64,000 nucleotides of DNA. Origin: Streblospio benedicti. Lineage: Eukaryota > Annelida > Polychaeta > Spionida > Spionidae. A program made the translations under genes and the position numbers. Positions 45,301-58,690 of this stretch are shown here, in pieces. Within the stretch, counting starts at the first letter, position 1, and each line of letters starts with the position of its first letter. Below the pieces are notes generated by a model, which was not told where the DNA came from, ran no database searches, and saw only the letters and a program-made list of their open reading frames with translations. The DNA lies in NCBI GenBank assembly GCA_019095985.1, contig CM032661.1, forward strand, positions 32,130,151-32,194,150, given 5' to 3'.

Positions 45301-48300
45301 CCAAATGAAACAGAATTAAAAAAACAGAATCAATTGATAGCTCTCCAACAATCACTCACCCATTCTCGAGAGCCGTCATGGCAAAGACCTCTTTGACCCC
45401 AGGGTTACGCGTTTTCTCTTCTGTGCATTGCTGAAGGTTCCATGTTGCGAACCGCATCACCGGCCGACCATTACGCCGGAAGAAATAGTGCTTCTTCCTG
45501 GCTCCACGATATGACTTGCGTGCCAATGGTCCGTATAATGAGATCAAGTCGTCCTGAAAATAACATCATGAAACTGATGCAAATGGAACGATAACTTTTT
45601 GGTATGAATTTTTAATATGACAATTTTTTATTTTTTCCATATTCCAACTTTAAATGTCGTCTCACAAACAAGACTCTCATTATTTACTAATAGATAGTTG
45701 ACATGGTGATCTCCCTTACAAATCCTAAGTGTTACCATTCTAGACGCACCGACAAATCCATCAAAAAAACCTTCACTCTAGATAGACCACTCACTTTCTT
45801 ATACAAACTCACAATGTCGAGCATACACACCAAGCCACAAATACTCCAAAGTCACTTTCAATACCTAACAAGTCCCTGACAATGCATCCTATACAACCAA
45901 TCACTAAAAAATAACAGCATAAACTCACCTGTGAAGAGGAGAGCGCCGAGATGGTGATGGGCTCCTCCCCCTTGGCACTGCCGTTGAGCTGTGACCAGTC
46001 GCCGGCCCCGGCCGCCCCGCTGGTGGTGTTGGTCCGCGTGCCGTCGGGGCCTCGCCCGGCTGCTCCTCGGTGGAGAGCCACTGACGCACGGCGGACAGCA
46101 GGTACGGCTTGATGCCCTTCACCTGGGGGCGGGAGAGAGCGAACACAGTGATGGGTTTTCAATAGCTTCATTTTTTAGTGATCGTTCAAGCAGCTTGACA
46201 ATTTTGTGAATGTTACCCGCCATGGGGCCTAGCATCATGGCATTTGGGTGTGTGGTATACATAATACTATGATTTACAGATACTATATAATACACATTAC
46301 TAATTTTGTAAAACTATATAATAGTAGTAGTAAAATGTGTATGATAGAGTGTTTGTAAATACATACCACAAACATACCCTCCCATGATGCTGGGGCCCAT
46401 GAATGTTACTGGGTGCTTAATAATATACATTGCGGAAACTGACATATCACTAGCATCAAGCATAACTTGATGCCCTTTGCATGTATCATGTGTATAAGGA
46501 CACCAGAACTTTACTCAAGTGCTTTCTCGGAAGCTTGCGCCTTTGATAAATCGCAGAGCAGATACACCATGATGATGCCTTTCATTCTTCGAAGGAAATG
46601 AAACGTGTGTAATCTGTTTACGATAGACGGCCTTGCAAATGCCCATGGCTTTTAGATGGAATAATTGCCACTTTGAGGGTGGGCCCAGTGGGCTTTGAGC
46701 AAGTGTCAGGACATTTGCCATGATGAGGAATACTATAAAGCTCTCAATTTAGCGAGCTAGCTTGTAGGAGAGATGTTAAATAGCACGTCAATACTTTTAA
46801 ATAACAAATTTATGCGAAAATGTGTAGATCTTCACAGGAATAAATCATGGCAACCATAGCAATGTCAATATACTGAATATTTCATGAACTTGGCAGAGCA
46901 GCTGGTCACAGAGCGGAATGGTGGATTTACACCACTATTTCTAATCTGTTTGCTGAACAAACATTATAAATGTTGCTTGGGACCAATATCATAATCTCCA
47001 GGGTTATGTAAAACCCTTCGTCTACCAACAGTCATAGTGATAAGGAAGATTCTCAGATATGTGGTCAATGTTTTGACATCAGCTATGTCTGCACTCTAAA
47101 AGCGTTATTGACAAGCTAAATAGCAATCCTTTAGCTATTCTATTGATGGTGAAAATGAAAAGAACACAGTTCTCTCCAGGGAAAAAAAGTTGATGCTATT
47201 AATTTTGAGCCAGCTTTTGCAATTAAATCAGCTGTTTTGGCCGGCACAATTAAGAGATGACGGCGAAATAGATCTATAGATCGCAATCTGCTTTGCTCAC
47301 TTGCATAAAAATGTCTTTTGACAGATTCTACAAAACATAATAAGGAAGATTTTTGCTCACAAGTCGTAAGTAGGTATTTCATTTCCGAACTGAATCCATA
47401 GAATACATTGAATAGATACATACACTACATGTAACAAGTTCTATATTATTATTATTTCTATGTTGGGGGAACTACGTATTTGTGATATATGTTTATTTTG
47501 TAACCTCATGATGAATCAAAAACACAATTGGTGCAAGTGACGCAATGAGTGACTGCTGTCAGAGCAATATTTGATAATTTTTAGGACATAAATATCAATC
47601 ATTTTATGTTCTATTCTCAATCAATAATTAATACAGCAGGCAAGAAACCTTCGGTTTTCAATCTAAGAATTTGTATAGTGAATGTTTGTGTAGAACTACA
47701 GAACAGGTTGCGAACTATTGTATACATCTCAAACATCAATGTATAGGATAATTTTTAATACATTGAAGGTGCCCATCACAAATAAAACGTAACCTTGATA
47801 AAGTGATAAAAGAGGTATTTGAATTAAATACTTTTGTAAAGATACAGACAGAAGCATGATTCATTTCAAAAGAATTTGACCATACATGACCAATACCTAC
47901 TTTGTATCCCAATCTAAAATGCCTTTTTGTTAAAAGATTCTGTTGCCAAACTTAAAAGTTACCCATATTTGAAGCTCCATGTGAAAATATAAAGGCACAC
48001 GAATTGGAACGCACCCATGGAAAATAATATCATTTGAGCAAAGAGCATCATATTATGCACATCCAGGGGTAAATGTTATGACATCCCATCAAATGAAATA
48101 AAACACAATACAGTAAAACCTCCAATTAAGACCACCTCACTATTGAGACCACCTCTCTAATAAGACCACTTTTTACAGTCCCAACCTTTCATAGAGCTAC
48201 CAAAACGAGCATCTGTATAGAGATTACCTCTGTATTGAGAACACTGAACAAAACTAGTCACAAAGGTGGTCCTAATAGACAGGTTCTGCTGTAAAATGAG

Positions 48301-51300
48301 GCAACAAAATACCATTCAATGACATTTTTTACCTGTCAATTGTTTAGCTACATACATGAGACTAGCAATATGAGTTAAGCACTGCTACAGCTGTGTCTAA
48401 TAGCATTGAGGTCAGGACTTGGCCTGGACATTTAACATGAAATCATATCATTGTAGATAATGTTCATGTGGCAGGTGCTTTTAGCTTTTGAAATAAACGC
48501 CTCTGCAAATATAACTCAGAATGAATTCCCAGTATGTTCAATGTACTAACACGTTTCACTAAAAATACATGAAAAAAAAAGTGCATTTCAGGTTAACACA
48601 CATGGCTGGGACCCACCTTTACAAAAATCTACAATAATGTTAGCTTTTGGATGAAGACATTTGAAATAAAAATTTCAAAGTTGATTTATTGTAATATAGC
48701 AGTATTTAACCAAAGGTCAAATTTAAAGGAGCCAAGGTAAAAACAGATGAAAACTGAAAGTAAGAATTTAAATATATGTGACCCACTGACCTTCAAAAGC
48801 TCGTCCACTGTCCTGAAGTTGCCCTTCTTTTCACGGTACATGACAATATTCTCAGCCAGTTGCTGAGAGATGCCTTTCACCTGAAGATATGTCAATATGT
48901 ACTATGAGTTCATACAATTTTTACAGTGACTTCATTTTAAAGTTCTAAGGCAGTGTAAAAAAACTCAAACGAACTAATAACAATATTTCTCCATGGAATT
49001 CAAGAACAGAAATGCTTGATAGAATTGGAGAATGATAAAGAGTAATATGAAAACGATTGCAAGTTCCTACTTTACTTCAATTCAAAACATCTCCTTTCTT
49101 TTTCTAACAATTCATAATCAACAACAACACACCAATTTCCCATATTCACCCATTTGCAATGCAAAAAATAATTTTTTCACACTGCATAACTTATCAAGTC
49201 CCGTCACGCATCTCCAATCAAAGACCAAAACTAACAATACTGTAGTACATGTACATACCTTCATGAGCTGGAACACATTTGCGTGGTTCACCGACACTAG
49301 CCTCTGCTCCACGCGTGGCACCTGCCCAAGTGCTGCTGCAGACTTGCACGACGAGCGGCTCACGTTATCGAGGATGGACAGATCCTGACGGGAGGACGAC
49401 GTGGAAGAAGACGTCGTCGACGACTTGACTGGTTTCTTCACGCAGATTTCGAGCCGCAGCAGGGTGAGTTTGGTGGCTCCGACGCCGGATACAAGCGCTA
49501 GGTCTTCCACCTGCGAAGGAGAGGCAGTCGTTTGGTTGGTTGGGAAGAGTTTAGTACGATTTTGTCATGAGGTGATTTGAGACTGTGAAGGAGTTCACGG
49601 TAATTCAGTGATTAATGTAGGTACGAGTCCAGAGCGTAGGGCTTCATTATTTTTTCGATAGGATGCAAAGAATTGAAAATTGTGCATCCCACGGGACCCG
49701 TGAAATATTTATATTTTGTTATGGTTACGTAAGTCAGGACTTGGCCCTTTTTTTCAAAATATGCAAGTCCAATTTCTAGATTGATCACTGCAGTAATTTA
49801 CAATCTAAACTATGGTTAAGAAGAATACAAGTATTCATAATTTCTACATTTTACAGTTCGTGACAAACAGGGCAATCTGTATCTATACGCCAACGCCCAA
49901 AATCAGCACAAGGTCCCTTTACTTAATGCATTGAAAGTAGCGAGTTTTACTGTCATTATTAGTACTTATGTTATCTATATCAGTATATTTACTGTTTAAT
50001 CGTCTTTTCATTTTATCGATTCACCAGTGCATACATATGTACATATACGAGAAAATAAGACCAATAGAATGGGTATGGTGGGTGTGAAAATCATAAAAAA
50101 TCAAGCCTACTATACATGCCCATTCTATTGCACACATTTTTATCACCAGCTAAAAACAAATTATTCACTTGCTTCTTAAATGAAATATGTGTTGTACCAT
50201 AAAAGAAATTTGGTCTGCTTTAAACCTGGTGGTGTTGGATGTCCTGAGAGTTTGGCCTTGGCCTTTGTTGGAAACCAGCGATTAATTCAGCTTACATCTA
50301 TGTACAAACAATCGATATGTGGTCCATGACACAAAATCCAATACTTGGTATATCATTAATTTTGCCACGAGCTTCAAGCTATATTACATTACTAGAATGT
50401 TCATTCTCATTAAAGAATGTACATTGTATTCATCAAATGTGTTCCATTGTTCATGATTACGAGAAGAAATTCACAGAGTTTAAACTAAGTGCTGAGATCA
50501 TCATCAAGCTTCAATCAATGATCTATCGCTTATTTCAATAACTTCAATCAATCTAATTGATAATAATACAACTTAGTGTGTACTTCACTTAGACTAGTAA
50601 ATTTGTGCATAATGACCAATCCCTTTGAAGGTTGCAGACAATGACCACACAAGAACCAAAACACTACAAATACTAGATACATGTTTGTGAGTATACTCCC
50701 GCAAACTGTGAATTAATCTGCCATTAAAACTGTGTGTATTTGGCATTAAAACCTTTGTGTCTGTAAATAATAGAGATAAAACACCCCCAGAAAGTATCAC
50801 TTGAATCGTTAGTGAGTGGGAAAAAAAGAATACAAGGTCGGTCTGCTACATACATGTATGCCAATTCTTAGTGCCAGATTTTTGGGAGAAGACTTTGTCA
50901 ATACAGATTTGGATCATACTAGGGCGTTTTATTTTCTTTTGTCATCTATGTACATTACATGATGTGATAAGTAATTCAGACACTGTGATTCCCAGCCAAG
51001 TCTGTGTCTTTGACTTATTAGGTACTTTTTTCCACACTTAAATATTTGTTGAATGTTATTCTGAATAATGGGAATGAATCATTTATAAAAACAAAATTGT
51101 CATGTTTTGATATTCCTAAGGATAGTCAATAGAAGAAAATTAGAGTGTACTGGTGAATAATCTTATGCAGACCATATCTTGCGTAAATTTATGACGCAAA
51201 GCTTACTGTTTCTTAACCTGATAATGTTATTTGTTTATAAAGAATACAAAATGCTATGTCATGTTGTCAAAATAGCCCATGCAAAATGAATCAAAAAGAA

Positions 51301-53139
51301 TGATTCATGACATCCCCTACTTGATAACTTCAGATTATTGTTTACACACGTAACATTCTTCGTCAAAATTAATCGCTGCAATCACTTTGAAAAGGTCTTT
51401 AAAATTGTGCAATATCATACTTGATAGTAACTATACTGATTGCTAGACACTTCATCTTTTACTGCACTTTAAAGTCAGCAGACAATAATCTGCTTAATCC
51501 AGATTTTATTGACATTTATCATGCAATCATGACAGCATAACTGACCTTTTTGAATTGCCCAATCTGCTTGCGGTACTCAATGATGTTGTGAGCCGTCTGC
51601 CGGTTGATCCCAGGCAAAGTCATCAGCTCCTCTTCAGTGGCAGTGTTCACATTCAGCAACTCTGGAGCAGAAACGCTTGTCTATTAATTATCAAGCCTAA
51701 CAATAATTGTACTTTAACTATACAGTATACACCCCAGGGAGTTGAGAGAGGATAATAGTGTGCAAAAGAGCAGCTTTTCAAGTATTGCTTTTTTTCTACT
51801 GATGACACAATATTTCCATCCTCAACTGTTTGAAAGCATTACAGATTACAAAACAAATATATTAGTGATTGTGACAGGTTAACTTAAATGAAGTACCCTA
51901 TTCTTAAAATACATGTAAGACCGACTGTTAAATTAACTATTGATCACATATAAAACACGCATTTATAAAGCAACTGATATTTTCTTACTTTAAAATTAAT
52001 AGATGTATATGGACATGAAATCCACATGATAAAAATACAGTGAGTTTCCGCAGTAAAATGAGCAAGGACTGTTTTATTTTGCAACAAACACCTGGTGCCT
52101 AATTACATGGCAGAAGATGGATGCGAGCAGAAACAATTGGAAAATGAAGAACAGTGACCAGGATTGTGAAAAGTGCTTCTAAATTGTCTACTCGTTTAAC
52201 TTATATTGTCCTCAAAAACTCATTGCTCTCTTTAACTGTGGGACCTAGCTCTACTTGTCAATAAAAGTCTAGATTGATACACATTCAAGATTATCTGTAA
52301 CAATTAGCATAAACATTAATTTGACGCATTATCATCGAAATTAACTTGTTCATAAATACAAATCTTTCAAAGGTTGTGGAAGTTAATAAATCTATTAGCA
52401 GTGAGTACAGTTTTGCCATGGCACCTGCTCTTGTGGAATGTAACAGGTCTCTGCTTGCTTTTAGCAAATGAACAAAAAGCTAAGTTCAACTATCTCAAGT
52501 GTCTGTTCAGTCTCAAAGTGTAGAATCTTTCAGATGAAAGCTCAAATCATCAAAACAGCAAAGTTTCAACAAAAGAAACACTGGCACGGAGATATGTATT
52601 GAAGGATCAAATCATTTTCCAATGAACTTTACCTTGATAGTTTTGCATTTGTATGGAATAACTGATCGCCAGTGTTATTGTTCAACAAACATTGTATTCT
52701 ACTGAGTAGCAAATGACATGATAAAAAAATGTTTTGAAATTTTTAAAAATGCGATATAACAAACTGGACAATTTGAGCTTAAAATGTTGAAATAAGAAAG
52801 TCAAACTAAATGCCATGCACAAGGACAATCGTATAACCAATATCGTGAATTTTTTCACATTATAGGAAGACTTCTCGTGTCACATCCATCGATTCAAACT
52901 GAAAATGAAACAAACATTTCTTGAAAAAAAAAATATCAAAACTTTCCCTGCATAAACAACCCACCTATATTGCAGTCCTTTTCCAGGTCTGCGAGATTGA
53001 AGGCAGCACTGAGGTTGCGACGATGGGCGCCTGCTTTGCGCCTGTGCGGGGTCGACGTGTGGTTCTCCTTACAGGCGTTGGGGTGCGTGGTGGGTACACA
53101 GCACCCATACCGAGGCAGGCAGCTCCCAGCAACACCCAT
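31026..53139 (-). CDS. EEPD1: EEPD1: endonuclease/exonuclease/phosphatase family domain protein 1
   Basis: Fourteen minus-strand exons, 5' to 3': 53139-52965, 51661-51546, 49510-49259, 48880-48791, 46122-45929, 45553-45360, 43463-43412, 40572-40465, 33863-33720, 33389-33254, 32535-32482, 32223-32083, 31547-31351, 31064-31026, about 630 residues (human is about 570). The start MGVAGSC is an N-myristoylation/palmitoylation motif like that of vertebrate EEPD1. Helix-hairpin-helix units follow: LNVNTATEEELMTLPG, then VEDLALVSGVGATKL, then VKGISQQLAENIV with FRTVDELL. The EEP domain carries ATWNLQ, AVQE, LVNLH, LGDFN, YDNIW and SDH, all expected catalytic residues. Known: EEPD1 acts at stalled replication forks and in cholesterol efflux. 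One base is missing in exon 46122-45929 (194 instead of 195), probably at the run 46046-46049. Stop TGA at 31026-31028. Confidence 0.93.
32919..33188. mobile_element. Hairpin insertion with 14-bp target-site duplication (EEPD1 intron)
   Basis: ACCACGATTAGCAA occurs at 32919-32932 and exactly again at 33175-33188. The 242 bases between hold inverted arms of about 83 bases (32931-33013 and 33039-33122; tgcgaaaa, then ttttatcaaatcac in one arm, complements in the other) around a 25-base loop. After the arms come about 50 bases ending A-rich. A related end sequence is at 61137-61187. A 14-base duplication with an A-rich end suggests insertion by target-primed reverse transcription or a similar mechanism. 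Confidence 0.75.
33864..40464. other. Long EEPD1 intron, no gene seen
   Basis: 6.6 kb between the exons ending PAGRMYQ and starting GSERLGF. AT-rich. The only sizeable frame (36408-36755, plus) has no recognisable domain or codon bias. Confidence 0.6.
42110..42245 (-). mobile_element. Partial relative of the tRNA-like foldback family (EEPD1 intron)
   Basis: tatggcaaacaagctcctac, then cactgtattgaca matches the arm at 4170-4215, and the segment to 42235 reads on the minus strand as gtgagtttgagtcctgtcag, a B-box-like sequence. Only one arm plus the centre is present. It is preceded by a (CT)n run. Confidence 0.55.
48110..48297. repeat. Same MITE-like family, nearly full copy in EEPD1 intron
   Basis: acagtaaaacctccaattaa at the start and aggtggtcctaatagacagg, then ttctgctgta at the end form inverted termini of about 28 bases. 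The middle has gagctaccaaaacgagcatc. Confidence 0.65.
52965..53139 (-). CDS. EEPD1: EEPD1 first coding exon (acylation motif)
   Basis: The frame begins further upstream at another Met, but the ATG at 53137-53139 gives MGVAGSCLPRYGCC. Gly2 with Ser6/Cys7 matches N-myristoylation followed by Cys palmitoylation. Human EEPD1 likewise starts Met-Gly with an early Cys. The exon ends with AAFNLADLEKDC and a gtgggt donor, in phase with the helix-hairpin-helix exon. Confidence 0.8.
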
Positions 53140-55884
53140 CTTAGCAGGTGTGGTCACCTCCACGGACCATTGATGAAAGTTAACGAGGTAGTCCTTTGTT
53201 TTATGAGTTTTAATCCGTTTTTTTTAACAATTTCCGATTGGTTCAGAAGTGGCAGTTATGAAAATGGTGTCACACTTTGCGAAAGATTTGAATGGATGGT
53301 TGAGATATGATTTCTTCAACTTTGGCAAGAAATTGCACTTTGAAAAGGTAATGCATATAGCAACTGTTTTTTAGAGTAACTAGTATCAGTTTTTATCCTG
53401 TTTATATAATGTATGACAATAATGTGTCTTGATTTCCGTGTATATATTTGAAAATCTATACACTGTGAAATTTGTGGTACATGTACTCTACATGGCTGAG
53501 TATCATTATTCTTGATAATTGCAATACCGAGAGATGAGAATAGCAGACGTTACAAGGTAATATGTGATACCTGGAGATTCTGCTATTCTGTCTGTATTAG
53601 GCGCTGTTGATTAAGCTCAAGGAAGTCAAGATCGCAAGTGTAAATACATTCGAAATTGTCCTGCAAACACATACACGTTAACATCTAAGACAAGTATGTG
53701 CTATAAGAAATTGTAATGAAAATCTCTTCATAAACTTTCACATCCACAGATTGTTGCCAGATCTTTATTCCAGAGTGAAAAAGATAAATTTACAGTACCA
53801 GCTACTTTCACAGAAAAAAAATCACACAGAATCTACATCCTGAAAGTCTATCCAATCCTTGACAGTCTTAATGGAGCAGAAATTAAAACCTTTTCAAATT
53901 TTTCCCTCAATATTATGTAGGTAAGTGTTATCCAAAAGGTTTATCAAATTGATGAGTTTGATCTCTTGTTTGTGTAGCCTTGTCTAACCCCATCAGTAGA
54001 CATGCAAACTGTGAATTTGGTGAGACTATTATGACTTATTATGAATGTTAGACTAGTCCAACTAAAATCCGTTCCACTGCACTCATTTTTTAGTCTAGAC
54101 TTCTCTACTCTTATTCATTCATTATTACCAAGCTAAAGAATTTGACATCCAGAAGTTTCCATTCATATGCCATTTTATATATATTTTCCATTGTTATTTA
54201 GCCTTTCCATTGAGTTCGCAAAGGTTAATGTGTATCCTTATGCATCCAATTCAGAATAACCACGCTGAAGAAAGTGCACACATAACATACAGCTTAAGGC
54301 AAAATTATGTAAATTAACACTTGATGTTAACCCACTGTTCAGCAGCAATACAAATTGACAAAAATAACCACCTGCAAAAATTGATCCTATGGTTATGAAT
54401 TTGCTTCCATCCCACACCATTCTTTCTCACCAGCTTGTGGTAAATATTGAGGGTCTCTCTTTTTATGAGGGATCCGTTTTTATAATGGATATTGACAGCT
54501 CTCCACATAGATCATTGCAATAGCCTGTGTTCCGTGAGTTTATGACACACATATGCCGTATCGTGACGTTTTGTGGCCACTGTGTCATGTGGTGTTACAG
54601 TAACAGGTTGCTGTGCCAAATAATGCAGCATAATCAACAAAGGAGCATCTAAAAATAAATCAATTTGTTATTAATAGTAATTACAGTATTAGAACATTTT
54701 CATAATATTTGTTCAATTTACAAAATGATCGATTATGAAATAGTAAATACAGTGTTAGAACATTTTCATAATATTTCTTCTATTTAGTGATTATTTGTAA
54801 ATGTGAATCTTACGTATCATCAGTAGTCCAGTACTTAAGAAAAGAAAAAAATCACTTTCAAGAGATAAGTCATGTAGTGGAGGTTAAGATTAATCAACTA
54901 ACAATTTAAACAGTCTGTTCAAACTTAATTTGGGAGAGATGATTCAAGATAGACAATGATGAAATGAGTTTTTATTGCAAAAAAAAGTACAAATAATATG
55001 GAAGCTGACACACACATAGAGCTATAAAATTGACGCATCCTTAAAGTTAGCCAAGTTACCTAATTTAGAAACTATGCTACACAAAGAGAGGTTAGCTGAG
55101 GACTTTGGTAAAAATGTAAACAATAACCAATGTGAAAGTACAGATGCCCTTAAAAGTGCACTAGGACACAAAAGTAACCTACATCAATTAGTTTAATGTT
55201 CCCTTGCCATAGGACCACGCTTTTTGTTTGTTGTTTTTGTTTTGTTTTTAAGATGATTGGCTTTATATGGACCCTAAACTGTGACCTTTTCATGCTCAAT
55301 TTTTTTCTCATAATTATGGTGTACATGTATTTTCAAAACTATTTTATTATTACCAGATAACGAACGGAAAGTAAAGTTTATCACTGGCAAATTGAGTACA
55401 TGTACATCCTTGTGACCATGTGATAACAGACCCCGTTTTCATTTCAACATCATGACAGAGTGTATAAAAGGGTCCATGACTTACTCCTACTCAAACATTT
55501 ATAAGTAGATCATACATTAAGTGTACTTGTTTCACTCACTGATCTAAGGTTTCAAAAGAAAGTTACAATGAGGTTAACAAAATTGATCAGGTACATGTAG
55601 ATAAATCAGCTCGATCTTCCATGTATTTATGGGGTTCATGTAACTTACATCTATGTTACAACATATTATTAAAGTACATTGTGCTTTGGCAGTAACAGAC
55701 CACATTTGATGAACGATAGCAACAGATTTGAGGCAATTATTTGCGTGGGTTGCACAGGGGCTATTTATAAAGAAATATATACCCTGTTTAGCAGCGAAGA
55801 AACTTACCCGAATAGCTTGGTTAGAATGATGTTCTACGACGTTAGATATTCCTCCTTGCCACTTAACTGATATATTTCAAAATC

Positions 55885-55959
55885 TATTACGAGCCCACCC
55901 AACCCACCACGGGGGCAATTTTAAATTGCCCCCGTGGTGGGTTGGGTTGGCTCGTAATA
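55885..55959. repeat. GC-rich 75-bp hairpin
   Basis: Arms of 37 bases (TATTACGAGCCCACCCAACC, then CACCACGGGGGCAATTT) and their complement differ at one position and are separated by a single base. No gene overlaps. It stands out from AT-rich surroundings, 250 bases before the assembly gap. Confidence 0.85.
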
Positions 55960-56205
55960 TAAGACTGACATGACTGATGACCATGCAATGACTTTTCATT
56001 TTTAAAATCCAAAAGTAGATCTAGCTAATTAAGTTGATGAAATCCTTGCTTTTGAAATTAGACACATAGATGACTATGTAAATGTAAATGTACTTATTTA
56101 CAGTCGCAATTCAGTCTGTCATACTCTAGCGACTTTATACTTATATCTACACCAGGTCATTGGCATCGTTGTTACACTATATCTTTCTCTACTCCTTGGG
56201 AATCA

Positions 56206-56305
56206 NNNNNNNNNNNNNNNNNNNNNNNNNNNNNNNNNNNNNNNNNNNNNNNNNNNNNNNNNNNNNNNNNNNNNNNNNNNNNNNNNNNNNNNNNNNNNNN
56301 NNNNN
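56206..56305. other. Assembly gap (100 N)
   Basis: Exactly 100 unknown bases, a conventional scaffold-gap size. It lies between EEPD1 and DCAF11. True distance unknown. Confidence 0.99.
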
Positions 56306-56430
56306 CTTTAATATGGAGTTCAAACCAACCACATCATAGCAGTAATTCTGCTAACATTCAGATGAGCTGTCCACTCCCAGACTTGTGACTTGGGAGTCTT
56401 AAAATCTAACGACATATACTAATTTTGACA

Positions 56431-56452
56431 GTATATATATATATATATATAT
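56431..56452. repeat. (TA)n microsatellite
   Basis: About eleven TA dinucleotides, 125 bases after the assembly gap. Confidence 0.85.
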
Positions 56453-56990
56453 AAGACTATAATTTAAAACATACACTTATAACTTGAAATTTTTATTCAC
56501 ATATGTAAGTTTAAAAATTTTCTTCAAATTTATATATAAAAATACCCAACCTTTTGAAAAACATCAATAAAACATTCACATATTATTAAGTCAATCAAAA
56601 AGTGATTCATATCAACAACTTTCATTCAAAGTTGAACAAGACAAGAAATTTATTAGAAATAGATTTACCACACACACAATATTTAACATGATAAAACAAT
56701 GGAAAAAATAATGGCAAACATTTGGTTACTGAATAGCTAACAACAACAAATGCAATATTGTCATACATGTACACTACTGGTACATATAGCATTCAAATGC
56801 AGAAAATCTTTAGCACAATTGTGAAGATACACAATTTGAAAGAATATTACAAGAAAACCGCTACAAATTGCAGGTTTACAAGACAGTTAATGGTATAATG
56901 TAGAATTCTCGAAATAAAATGAAAATGTCTGAAATCTTTCAAATGGGGTGGATTTTTTGGATATGGGAATATATCATTATATGCAATTAG

Positions 56991-57200
56991 TCATTAGACC
57001 TATGACACTCAAGTCAGGTTAGGACAATATCACATAGTCTGTGGTGAGATTCGAACCAATCATTATGATATAAGCATCGAATTGGGAGTTGAACTGCTGA
57101 ACTGCTAGATGATTTGGTGCTGTATGGTCATGGGTTTAAATCCCACCAAGACTATGTGACATAGTCCCAACCTAGACATATAGAGACACAGGTCTAATGA
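56991..57200. mobile_element. 210-bp inverted repeat with two head-to-head tRNA-like heads
   Basis: TCATTAGACCTATGACAC at the left is mirrored by the complement of its variant at the right (ending ggtctaatga). Each arm carries an internal promoter B-box-like motif: gagattcgaacc (minus sense) on the left and gggtttaaatcccacc on the right. No coding capacity. It lies 3' of DCAF11. Confidence 0.65.
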
Positions 57201-58566
57201 CATATTACATATAACATCATATATTTTAATCATTTAACATTAAAATAAGATTTTTAAAAATCTGTTTTTCAAGAAACAAAAATTACCATATACCAGTTCA
57301 TGTACACTGTATTGTGTATTAAGTAAATATTAAAAGTTGCAAAGTGAATTCAACAGCTCCTTTGTTGTAACAAAAAAATATATAACAAAGAATTAAACAA
57401 AAAAACAAAACAAAAAAAACAACACACACAATATCTCAACATTGTAAATGTCATTCAAACTTAGCCATAGCATTTCCATTCCAAAAAGCTGCGTTTACGA
57501 CCTAAAAGAATCTAAATTATAAGTCAGCAGTTTGGCACTTAATAACATCAAACTTCAATGCTAAAACACTTATAATAATACACTCTATATAGTGTAAATG
57601 TACATTTCTTAATTTATCCAGAAAATATTCTTATACAACAAATCTATCTGAGCTCTGAGTATCTCATTTAAACATGCTGATTATGCACTATGCAGTTGTT
57701 TTTATTCATGTTGACATCCAGCCAATCCTTAGACAAATAATTTGAAAATCCTCAATCCTACAATAGAACTTTCATAGTAAGTGATACAATCAGTAGGACA
57801 CCACTATATAATCATTATAGATTACTAGACAGTTACAAAACTGAGCTCGAATTACTGGCATATAAAATATAATCAATTCTTTATGAAAGATTGGTTTTAT
57901 TCATGTAATTGAATAGGAAAATATCCTTCATATCACCCATCATCTGCATACTTGCAAATGCATTTCACACCAATTGAATATTCTGCAATTCAACATTCCT
58001 CAATATCCAATCTTTTAGATTCCACTTTCATTATTGCCAGATCTTTCTGGATTACCCATTCCTGATATTCATCACTTGATTCAAAGTGCCTTTTGGTCTT
58101 CATGAGCTTCTTCGTCAGTCACGTTCACTCATGCTTACTTTAACTACCCGTTCCTTGAACAAATCACATCCAAGATGCTGATACCCTATTGGCGATTGAT
58201 GGACATGTACATTGTGTACTATTTTGGGAAACAGTACACACAGTCTTGCACATAGCATTATCACAACAAAGCACTACACATGAAACATTTTGAGCATTCC
58301 ATAAAAATATTTCTATTAAAATTGAAAACAAAAATTTTCTAGAGGTGATTAGCACACAATAATTCCATCAGTTATGGAAAAAGCAACTTTAAATAAAGAT
58401 CTTATTGATTTATGTGGACTAGTTCAATCATCCACTTTTCTAAAAGCTCCTCTCTTCAATCAAACGATTGAATGCATCCGAATACATATTTGCATCTAGT
58501 TGAATTATATCCTGAATGAATTAATAGTTAGCAACGTATGCATTATTTAAAGATATTTACACTTCA

Positions 58567-58690
58567 GATTTCATAATTAATTTTAACCACATCTCATGAT
58601 TTCATTATCAATTTTAACCACATCTCATGATTTCATGATCAATTTTAACTACATCCCATGATTTCATTATCAATTTTCATCCCATCACAT
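58567..58690. repeat. 31-bp tandem repeat, 4 units, downstream of DCAF11 stop
   Basis: Four units starting gatttcattatcaatttta, the last diverged (ttttcatcccatcacat). They lie just beyond the DCAF11 stop codon on the minus strand, so probably in its 3' UTR. Confidence 0.8.

Larger units (their letters stand above)
40573..52964. other. EEPD1 introns between listed exons
   Basis: Apart from the exons named under EEPD1, the repeat copy at 42110-42245 and the MITE-like copy at 48110-48297, I see no genes, tRNAs or other structured RNAs in these introns. Confidence 0.55.
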
